The notes below the pieces were generated by a model. It searched no databases. It was not told where the DNA came from and saw nothing but the letters and a program-made list of their open reading frames with translations. A stretch of 18,397 nucleotides of DNA from Rickettsiales bacterium (GTDB taxonomy: Bacteria > Pseudomonadota > Alphaproteobacteria > Rickettsiales > UBA998): the NCBI GenBank assembly GCA_019749855.1, contig JAIEPI010000183.1:1-18397 (forward strand). The letters are read 5' to 3'. Position 1 is the first letter of the stretch. Every line of letters begins with the position of its first letter. Of this stretch, positions 7,149 through 13,532 are shown piece by piece. The position numbers and the translations under genes were made by a program.

Positions 7149-7224
7149 GCCGTCTTAGCTCAGCTGGTAGAGCACCGCATTCGTAATGCGGGGGTCGGGT
7201 GTTCGAGTCACCTAGACGGCACCA
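7149..7224 (+). tRNA. tRNA-Thr (anticodon CGT)
   Basis: A full cloverleaf is visible. The acceptor arms GCCGTCT (7149-7155) and AGACGGC (7214-7220) pair perfectly. The D-arm is GCTC...GAGC. The anticodon stem CCGCA/TGCGG encloses loop TTCGTAA with anticodon CGT at 7182-7184 (position 34), reading ACG. The T-arm contains the TTCGAGT loop. The discriminator A and an encoded CCA (7222-7224) end the gene, 76 nt in all. No neighbouring tRNA is seen. Confidence 0.96.
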
Positions 7225-7351
7225 TTTTCTGCCAAAAGGCTTAAGCTTGCACCACTTATCTTGATTCGTCTCACAGCGTGAGTGGGCAAAAATGCTGTCA
7301 TAAAAGCTTCATTTGTTAATTTCCTTTAATACAGATACTAAGCTGCAAAAT

Positions 7352-7384
7352 AATTTACAAAAAAAGCCCGTTAAAGTGTAAATT
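7352..7384. promoter_or_regulatory. Inverted repeat in the deaminase leader
   Basis: AATTTACA (7352-7359) and TGTAAATT (7377-7384) are perfect 8-bp inverted arms separated by 17 bases, ending 4 bases before the AAGGA SD (7389-7393) of the deaminase gene. It could be an operator for a dimeric repressor or an mRNA hairpin affecting ribosome access. The upstream region is AT-rich, so chance cannot be excluded. Confidence 0.4.
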
Positions 7385-7400
7385 TAAAAAGGATGATGGC

Positions 7401-8543
7401 ATGACGCTTTTTCAGGAAAAATACAAAAGAGAGCATAATCATACTACGATTAATACCGAACCATTTGTGACAGCGGCCAATGCCCATATTGATCGTACAT
7501 ATGCTCAAGGAAAACGCATTACCGATTCCTTCTTTCACTCTGTTGCAGTCTTTCTCTCGCAAATAAATATTGAACAACGCAATGGGGGACCTTTTGGCGC
7601 GGTCATTGTTGAGTTTGAAGGTGGACTTGATGCAAACGGAATAGGAATCGGCAAGCCTCGTATCATTGGAGTGGGAGCAAATCATGTTGTGCCTAACAAT
7701 GATCCTTCCGCACATGCGGAAATGGAAGCGTATCGCGATGCGGCAAAACGCCAAGGCAGCTCGGACTTAAAAGGCGCTGTTCTTTACACTTCTTGCGAAT
7801 GTTGCCCGATGTGTCTGTCCGTAGCGAATGGCAGCGGCATTAGCAAAATTTCATACGTGAATACACGTGAGCAAGCGGAAATCATCGAATTCTCAGATAA
7901 GTTACAATACGATATGTTCGGCTTGTCGCGCGATCAACAAATGACTTCCATTAATTCTTTAGGTAATGATGAACAGCAAGAGGTGCGCAATAAGCTGGGC
8001 CAACATGGCGCGGTGATACTCGATGAAAAAGGCACCGTGTTTGCCTATGGCGATACGGATACAAGTATTGATCCTACTGGAATCGCGTCGCTCAATGCTA
8101 TCAAAAGCGCTGTAAAAAAACATGCCGACCAACAAAAGCAAATTGGTAATCAGGAGCCAGTTTTTTGCCTCCCTGATGGCTTTACTATGGTATGTAGAGA
8201 CATTCCCCATCCAGCCGGATTGATTACTGCTGATTGGGCAAGAATGTTACGCCAGCGCGATAATACAGATCCCAATAATCCCGCTTTGGATAGCAAAACA
8301 CCCGATCCGGCTCGTATCATTCACATCACCGATAACTACGAAGCTATGGCTGTTGTAGATAAGCATGGCCATAGCCATGTTCATCAAAAGCCTGAAATCA
8401 CAAATAAACAACCTTCGTTACCGGATACTGAAAGAGCTGTCCGTACCGAGCGATTTTCTGGTCGGGTAATACTAAGCGCTGCAGCGGATGTATTCGCGAA
8501 TTGGAAGCGCGGTACGACGGCAGGCGATCAGGTCAGATATTAA
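7401..8543 (+). CDS. Zinc-dependent nucleoside/base deaminase with degenerate second deaminase-like half
   Basis: The 380-aa product begins with a cytidine-deaminase-fold domain (about 45-165) close to the guanine deaminase/TadA group. GGPFGAVIV (from about 62), DPSAHAE (H105 zinc ligand, E107 catalytic acid) and SCECCPMC (C135 and C138 zinc ligands) are all intact. The usual PCxxC is CCPMC here. Members hydrolytically deaminate guanine, cytosine or adenosine-type bases; the substrate is not predictable. The second half (about 203-285) seems to repeat the fold without its ligands. GAVILDEKG (203-211) matches the first beta strand, DPTGIAS (224-230) replaces DPSAHAE, and CRDIPHPAG (265-273) replaces the PCxxC loop, followed by DWARM. 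The last 90 residues are unrecognised. The start has a good AAGGA SD. The gene looks AT-richer than its neighbours and follows a tRNA, which hints at acquisition. Confidence 0.82.
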   Translation: MTLFQEKYKREHNHTTINTEPFVTAANAHIDRTYAQGKRITDSFFHSVAVFLSQINIEQRNGGPFGAVIVEFEGGLDANGIGIGKPRIIGVGANHVVPNNDPSAHAEMEAYRDAAKRQGSSDLKGAVLYTSCECCPMCLSVANGSGISKISYVNTREQAEIIEFSDKLQYDMFGLSRDQQMTSINSLGNDEQQEVRNKLGQHGAVILDEKGTVFAYGDTDTSIDPTGIASLNAIKSAVKKHADQQKQIGNQEPVFCLPDGFTMVCRDIPHPAGLITADWARMLRQRDNTDPNNPALDSKTPDPARIIHITDNYEAMAVVDKHGHSHVHQKPEITNKQPSLPDTERAVRTERFSGRVILSAAADVFANWKRGTTAGDQVRY

Positions 8544-8598
8544 CCCTGCACTCCATTTCCGTATCAGCAAAACCTGTTTGCGTTTGCTCTCGGATAAG

Positions 8599-8623
8599 CA
8601 CCAAATCAGCTATAAATTTGGTG
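8599..8623. repeat. Hairpin between deaminase gene and hpnA
   Basis: CACCAAAT (8599-8606) and ATTTGGTG (8616-8623) are perfect 8-bp arms around a 9-nt loop, lying between two convergent genes. No T-run follows on either strand, so a classic intrinsic terminator is not supported, although a 3' UTR role is plausible. Confidence 0.4.
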
Positions 8624-8698
8624 TGGCCAGGTAATTCGACGTGATCCAAAATGGCGAAGCTTGTGGATAAGCACTTGAGCGAAAAGACACACCCCGTG

Positions 8699-9697
8699 TT
8701 AAGGGATGCGGCCTTCACTGCGGAACCAGTCCACGGCATCGCGCAGGGCCTCCTGATAGGGGCGTGACACGTAGCCCAATTCCGCTTTTGCTTTGGCCGA
8801 ACTGAAATAGAGCTGATGTTTGGCCATGCGCAGGGAATCCAGTGTTAAAAACGGACTACCGGACATGATGCGGAAGCGCTGCTCATTCAGCCATGCCAGC
8901 GGGAACAGTGATTGCCGCGGCAGGCGCAGGAAAGGCGGGCGACGGTTCGTCAGGCGGGCAATTTCGGTAAGCATCTCAATCAGCGGCACATCATCACCCC
9001 CTAAGATATAGCGCTCACCCAGCCGCCCGTGATCAAGCGCCAGTAAATGGCCCGCAGCGACATCATCCACATGTACCAGATTGAGGCCGCTTTCCACATA
9101 GACGGGCACGCGGCCATGCGCCACTTCCACCAGCACGCGACCGGTAGGCGTAGGACGAATATCACGCGGGCCAATCGGCGTCGAGGGATTGACGATGACG
9201 GCACGCAATCCACGCTCGGCGACCATTTCCTCGACCAGCCGCTCGGCCACCACTTTGCTACGCTTATACACTCCCACTGCCTCATGCGGCTTGGCCGGGC
9301 GTGTTTCATCGGCGGGGGCTGAGTTGTCTGGCTTCAGGGCTGCCACGCTGCTGGTATAGACGACGCGCTCTACATCCGCCGCCATTGCCGCTTCCATCAC
9401 TGCACGCGTGCTGTCGAGATTGTTGCAGACGATTTCTTCGGCATCGCGTGCCCATAAACGATAATCAGCCGCCACGTGGAATACATAGCGTGCACCACTG
9501 ATGGCACGCTGCATGGCCGCCGCGTCGCGCATGTCGCCCTCGAACAGCTCAACATCCAGACCACTCAGATTGCCACGCGGAGAGCTGGGGCGAACCAGCG
9601 CACGCACCTGATGGCCACGCGCCAATAAAGCGCGAGCCACTGCCGCACCGACAAAGCCTGAGGCTCCGGTAATAAATGTAAACCCTTGCGAATTCAT
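8699..9697 (-). CDS. hpnA: Hopanoid-associated sugar epimerase HpnA
   Basis: HpnA is an NAD(P)-binding extended short-chain dehydrogenase found with hopanoid genes; its exact substrate is unsettled. The 332-aa product has the N-terminal Rossmann motif TGASGFVG (G11, G14, G17). The HVAADYRLWARD stretch is characteristic of HpnA. TSSVAAL carries the serine, and YKRSK (Y144, K148) is the catalytic pair. NPSTPIGPRD and the C-terminal substrate region follow. The length is typical. The start ATG (9695-9697) follows a GGGAG SD. No other hopanoid gene (shc, hpnB-H) is in the window, so the gene is isolated from its usual cluster here. The downstream gene in the same direction lies outside this strand's block; the upstream same-strand neighbour is the antiporter, 100 bases away. 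Confidence 0.92.
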   Translation of the reverse strand: MNSQGFTFITGASGFVGAAVARALLARGHQVRALVRPSSPRGNLSGLDVELFEGDMRDAAAMQRAISGARYVFHVAADYRLWARDAEEIVCNNLDSTRAVMEAAMAADVERVVYTSSVAALKPDNSAPADETRPAKPHEAVGVYKRSKVVAERLVEEMVAERGLRAVIVNPSTPIGPRDIRPTPTGRVLVEVAHGRVPVYVESGLNLVHVDDVAAGHLLALDHGRLGERYILGGDDVPLIEMLTEIARLTNRRPPFLRLPRQSLFPLAWLNEQRFRIMSGSPFLTLDSLRMAKHQLYFSSAKAKAELGYVSRPYQEALRDAVDWFRSEGRIP

Positions 9698-9797
9698 GAC
9701 ACAAACTCCCTGTCGTGTGTAAAATTTCAGTACCTTATTTATTCATACATCGTCTTATCCCATACATAACCACATAGGGGAAACGGAATTGCTCAGA

Positions 9798-11636
9798 CTA
9801 TAGCACGTGACTCGTTGTGGTGGCATCCGGCGGATGGTTATAATCGCTATTATCACTTTGCAATATACGCTCCAGCTCAGCGCGTCTCGTTTTTGAAAAG
9901 CTAACAAGCGTCTTATCGTCACCAAAGAATTTGAACGATTCTTTGAGCGTTTCTTCATCATGCTGATAGAATTGTTCGGCTTTGCGTAGCACTTCTGCTT
10001 CTGGTTTACCCAGCCAGATCATAATATGTTTTGCCATATTGAGCGATGCGTCAAACAGCTCGCGCTTGAAATAATGCACACCCAATACATGCAGGTCATA
10101 GGCATGCTGGCGATTGCGGGCACGCGCAAAAATGGTCAGGGACGGAAACTCCTCTTTGGCTAAGCGCACAATCTCAAGACTGGCCGCAACATCATCCACA
10201 GCAACGATTAATAGCTGGGCTTTCGCGGCTCCCACCGAATGTAATAAATCCAGACGTGTGGCGTCGCCATAAAATCCTTTGAAACCAAATTTGCGAATGA
10301 GATCAATCTGATCGGGATCCTTCTCAACTACCGTCACGTCTATGCCTTGCCCCACTAAAAAGCGCCCAATCACCTGACCAAAACGCCCAAATCCGGCGAT
10401 GATAACCGGGCGCATCTCTGTCACCTTATCAAAGTCACGCACGGGCAAAACGCTCATGAAGCGCGGCACAATCATGCGTTGATACCACAGCATTAGCAAA
10501 GGTGTAGCCGCGATCGACAAGGCAACAACCAACGTCAGAAAATTGACCTGAGAGGGTTTGAGCAGCGACAATCCACCCGAGAATTGAAACAGAACAAACG
10601 CGAATTCACCGCCTTGCGATAGTGCCAGCGCATACCCCAAATTATGGATAGCCGACAACCCAAAGAGGCGCCCCAGCCCCCAAAGAATGATGGCCTTCAC
10701 CAGCATCAGCACCACGACAGCCGAGCTGATCATTAACGGCAAGCGGCCAAACAGACTAAAATCAATCCCCATACCCACTGAGATAAAAAACAGCCCCAGC
10801 AGCAAACCTTTGAACGGCTCAATATCGGTCTCCAGCGTGCGGCGATATTCTGAATTGGCCAGCACCACGCCGGCCACAAAAGCACCTAAGGCTGGCGACA
10901 TGCCGATCCATTGCATAAGCAGCGTAATGCCAACCACCAGCGCTAACGACAGCGCAGTAAAAATCTCTCTCAATTTAGAGCGTGCAATGGCCTGAAATAA
11001 ATGATGTGAGAGATAGCGTCCTCCCAGTATCACCAATGCAATGACACCCGCAACCACCAACGCCTGAGCGTAGCCTGGCAGTTGCGCGATCATGCTGGCT
11101 TGTGCGCCGACAGCAGGCGCGCTGTGCATGGCCAACACAGGCAGCAGCACAAGGATTGGAATCACGGCAATATCCTGAAACAGCAAGATCGAAAATGAAC
11201 TCTCTCCCACCGATGTGTTCATGAGGTTTTTCTCATTCAGCATCTGCAACACCAATGCCGTTGACGAAAGTGAGAGCGCCAGCCCTGCAGCCAGACTGAC
11301 TTGCCAGCTATAACCAATTCCCACGCCAATCATTGTAAATGTGGCGCTGGTTAGACTGACTTGCAATCCCCCCATACCCAGTATTGACTTTCGCAGTCGC
11401 CACAAGGCTGCTGGCTCCAACTCCAGACCAATGACAAAGAGCATCATCACGACGCCGAATTCAGCAAAATGCATGACCTTGTCTGCTTCAGTAATAAAGC
11501 CCAAAACATAGGGCCCGATGACGATGCCCGCCGCCAGATAGCCAAGAACCGAGCCTAATTTCAAGCGACTGGAGAGCGGAACAATCACGCAGGCAGCGGC
11601 TAAAAAAACAAAGACTTCAAACAATCCGTTTTGCAT
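9798..11636 (-). CDS. KefB/KefC-type monovalent cation:proton antiporter with TrkA-N domain
   Basis: This is an inner-membrane CPA2 antiporter, related to the glutathione-gated K+ efflux systems KefB/KefC. The 612-aa product has about 12 membrane segments in the first 380 residues. ESSFSILLFQDIAVIPILVL and ETDIEPFKGLLLGLFFISVG are hallmark Kef stretches. A cytosolic TrkA-N/RCK domain follows at about 410-530, with nucleotide motif GFGRFG (415-420). The ILFQD aspartate expected in the ion site is present. A charged tail ends the protein. An upstream in-frame GTG (11700-11702) would add 22 residues, but the ATG at 11634-11636 has an AGAGGTG SD and a normal membrane-start context (MQNGLFEVFVFL). 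No ancillary KefF/KefG oxidoreductase gene is adjacent, so glutathione gating is uncertain. Confidence 0.9.
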   Translation of the reverse strand: MQNGLFEVFVFLAAACVIVPLSSRLKLGSVLGYLAAGIVIGPYVLGFITEADKVMHFAEFGVVMMLFVIGLELEPAALWRLRKSILGMGGLQVSLTSATFTMIGVGIGYSWQVSLAAGLALSLSSTALVLQMLNEKNLMNTSVGESSFSILLFQDIAVIPILVLLPVLAMHSAPAVGAQASMIAQLPGYAQALVVAGVIALVILGGRYLSHHLFQAIARSKLREIFTALSLALVVGITLLMQWIGMSPALGAFVAGVVLANSEYRRTLETDIEPFKGLLLGLFFISVGMGIDFSLFGRLPLMISSAVVVLMLVKAIILWGLGRLFGLSAIHNLGYALALSQGGEFAFVLFQFSGGLSLLKPSQVNFLTLVVALSIAATPLLMLWYQRMIVPRFMSVLPVRDFDKVTEMRPVIIAGFGRFGQVIGRFLVGQGIDVTVVEKDPDQIDLIRKFGFKGFYGDATRLDLLHSVGAAKAQLLIVAVDDVAASLEIVRLAKEEFPSLTIFARARNRQHAYDLHVLGVHYFKRELFDASLNMAKHIMIWLGKPEAEVLRKAEQFYQHDEETLKESFKFFGDDKTLVSFSKTRRAELERILQSDNSDYNHPPDATTTSHVL

Positions 11637-11785
11637 GACACCTCTATGAGAATCTATCCAGAAATTTGTCCGCATCATGCGATAGTTAGCCACAACATGC
11701 ACATTATTTTTACAGGTGAGGTCTGTTTGCAGGGGATGTAACTATTTATCTCTCACCCGCGAATACTGATGAACGGAGGCACGAG

Positions 11786-12484
11786 ATGAAAATTTTTTCA
11801 GCGTTTATTGGTATTATGTCAGCCTATTCTGCGGTCACTGCACACGCCCAGACAACGCCGGCATCGCACCCGGCGGTGTTGGAGCTGTTTACTTCGCAGG
11901 GATGCTCATCCTGCCCCCCTGCGGATAAAATTGTGTCTTCCTATGCAGATAATGCCGGCGTGCTTGTTTTGTCTTATCATGTCAATTATTGGGATTATCT
12001 GGGATGGAAAGATCCCTATAGCAGCGCAGAAAACACCGAAAGGCAGCGAGAATATGCCGCCTATTTGCGGGCAAGAAATGTGTACACACCACAGGTTATT
12101 ATTCAGGGCAAATATGATGTTGTCGGCTCAAACCGTGCCGCTTTGCAAAGCGCACTGGTAAAAGCTACCAAGCAACCGCAATGGCATGAACCGCACCTTA
12201 CCCGTGACAATGGTGGATTGAAAATTCAGCTCAGCGAAGCGCAAGGCATTGACGCTATATTGCTGGTGGTGGGTTTTCAGAAACATTCCACAAATGGTGT
12301 GGCACGGGGAGAAAATGCCGGAGAACAGCTCTCACATCGTAACAGCGTGACCTCCACCACGTCGCTTGGGGTGTGGAATGGCAAACCACTTACCAAAAGC
12401 TTCGCCTTACCCAAGGGTGACGGTGCCGCCATCCTGATTCAATCACGTGAAACAGGTGAGATCATTGGCGCTGGCTGGCTCTGA
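11786..12484 (+). CDS. Exported DUF1223 thioredoxin-fold protein
   Basis: The 232-aa product has a signal peptide, MKIFSAFIGIMSAYSAVTAHA, with cleavage likely after A21. The mature part opens with VLELFTSQGCSSCPPADK, the signature of DUF1223. Its CSSC (C40, C43) lies where thioredoxins carry the redox CxxC. YHVNYWDYLGWKDP and YTPQVIIQG follow, the latter resembling the thioredoxin cis-proline loop. A beta-rich C-terminal region comes after about 140. A periplasmic redox role is likely, but the substrates are unknown. A GGAGG SD (11775-11779) lies seven bases before the ATG. It is divergent from the antiporter gene (a shared 149-base promoter region) and convergent with the alpha/beta hydrolase. 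Confidence 0.9.
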   Translation: MKIFSAFIGIMSAYSAVTAHAQTTPASHPAVLELFTSQGCSSCPPADKIVSSYADNAGVLVLSYHVNYWDYLGWKDPYSSAENTERQREYAAYLRARNVYTPQVIIQGKYDVVGSNRAALQSALVKATKQPQWHEPHLTRDNGGLKIQLSEAQGIDAILLVVGFQKHSTNGVARGENAGEQLSHRNSVTSTTSLGVWNGKPLTKSFALPKGDGAAILIQSRETGEIIGAGWL

Positions 12485-12502
12485 TTGCCAGAAGCTCGGA
12501 TT

Positions 12503-12528
12503 GCTTTAAAACCTGCTTGTTTAAAAGC
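12503..12528. terminator. Weak hairpin between convergent genes
   Basis: GCTTTAAA and TTTAAAAGC form a stem with one bulged A around a 9-nt loop in the 49-base gap between the convergent DUF1223 and hydrolase genes. The arms are AT-rich with no long T-run, so it is at best a weak bidirectional terminator. Confidence 0.3.
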
Positions 12529-12533
12529 GACCC

Positions 12534-13292
12534 TCAAGCCAGTAATTTTTTGATGAAAGCGTCAAGAATGGACGCAACCAGCTCGGCATCCGCCTCCTTG
12601 GTGAGCATGTGACCTGCCCCAGGCAAAGAAATGAAACTTTTAGGATGCGTTGCGGATTGATAGATTTTTTTGGCGTTCTCACGCTCAACCAGCGCATCAT
12701 CCGGATCATGAAACACCACCACATGGCCTGATATGCTGCGGATTGCTTCATTCATGCGATGATCATCCAGATCCTCGATAAATTCACGCGTCACGGTAAA
12801 TTTACGCCCCCCTAACGTGACGCATACCTCGCCACCAGCTTCCATGTTCTCACGCAGACCATCAAAGAAATGCTCCGCATGCGCGGGCTCATAGGGCGAG
12901 CCTATGGTTGCGACAATTTTTGCTGATGACACTTCATGGGCCGTGGCGAGAATCGCTGTGCCGCCCAGACTATGGCCCAGCATGAGAAGTGGCGATTTTC
13001 CTTGAGCCGACATAAAGCCAACGGCACTGCGAATATCATCAATATTCGCTGAAAAATGGCTATCCGCAAACTCGCCCATGCTTTGGCCAAGACCCGTAAA
13101 ATCAAAGCGCAGCACCCCAATGCCGCGCGCCACTAATGACTCGCTGATATGGGTCATCGCCAGAACATCTTTTGAACAACTAAAGCAATGCGCCATCAGC
13201 GCATACCCTACCGGCTCCATTGATGGCAAATCGAAGCGTGCCGCCAATTGGGTGCCTCTGCTATTGGTAAAAGATACTTTATCGGAGCGCAT
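12534..13292 (-). CDS. Alpha/beta hydrolase of the OsmC-associated type
   Basis: The 252-aa serine hydrolase has a full triad: nucleophile S108 in GHSLGG, acid in HDPDDALV (D196-D199 region, D198 or D199 likely) and H228 in GAGHML. The oxyanion region AHCFSCSKD and the RFDFTGLGQSMGEFAD stretch match hydrolases that are often fused to or encoded beside an OsmC peroxidase domain. No OsmC domain or gene is present here, as the protein stops right after the hydrolase fold. It is cytoplasmic, with no signal peptide; the substrate is unknown. The start ATG is at 13290-13292 with a weak CAGG upstream. The gene is divergent from the DUF692-DUF2063 operon across a 240-base region. Confidence 0.85.
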   Translation of the reverse strand: MRSDKVSFTNSRGTQLAARFDLPSMEPVGYALMAHCFSCSKDVLAMTHISESLVARGIGVLRFDFTGLGQSMGEFADSHFSANIDDIRSAVGFMSAQGKSPLLMLGHSLGGTAILATAHEVSSAKIVATIGSPYEPAHAEHFFDGLRENMEAGGEVCVTLGGRKFTVTREFIEDLDDHRMNEAIRSISGHVVVFHDPDDALVERENAKKIYQSATHPKSFISLPGAGHMLTKEADAELVASILDAFIKKLLA

Positions 13293-13421
13293 ACATTACC
13301 TGAGTGACAGTCATCGTGTACAGGAAGCGCAAAAGTCATAACCGTCAAGGGAAAAACTGTCAATGGAGGACAGGAAATCCGCTTAGCACCGTCTAATAAT
13401 GATCAAAACAATGTAGGGTCC

Positions 13422-13520
13422 ATGATTTACTCCTTGATCCCTCTTATTCTATTGATTAATGCGAATGAAAAAACTACAAGAATCGTACTGAATGGTCGGT
13501 ATAGATACAGCGGCCGATAG
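13422..13520 (+). CDS. Doubtful 32-aa open frame before the DUF692 gene
   Basis: This frame starts MIYSLIPLILLINANEK and ends RYRYSGR, 32 residues with a hydrophobic start and a basic end. It stops 12 bases before the ATG of the DUF692-DUF2063 gene. AGGG lies close before its ATG, but the spacing is short. It contains no cysteine, so it does not look like a methanobactin or bufferin precursor. It may be a leader peptide or simply chance; listed because its position is where a precursor gene would be expected. Confidence 0.15.
   Translation: MIYSLIPLILLINANEKTTRIVLNGRYRYSGR
13452..13480 (+). promoter_or_regulatory. Possible promoter of the DUF692-DoxX-NDH2 operon
   Basis: TTGATT (13452-13457) and TACAAG (13475-13480) are spaced by 17 bases, each matching four of six sigma-70 consensus bases, about 50 bases before the operon start. 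If this is the true promoter, the 32-codon frame beginning at 13422 would not be transcribed whole. Weak evidence. Confidence 0.22.
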
Positions 13521-13532
13521 ATAGGCTTTTTG

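Noticed and set aside
8599..8623. Intrinsic terminator between the deaminase gene and hpnA
   Set aside because: The stem is perfect but AT-rich and no T-run follows on either strand, so it is listed only as a hairpin.
7149..8698. Genomic island bounded by a tRNA-Thr attachment repeat
   Set aside because: No second copy of the tRNA 3' end was seen downstream and no integrase is present, so an att-bounded element is not supported.
8533..8739. 68-aa open frame on the - strand between hpnA and the deaminase gene
   Set aside because: It begins inside hpnA in another frame and ends inside the deaminase gene, with no SD or recognisable feature.
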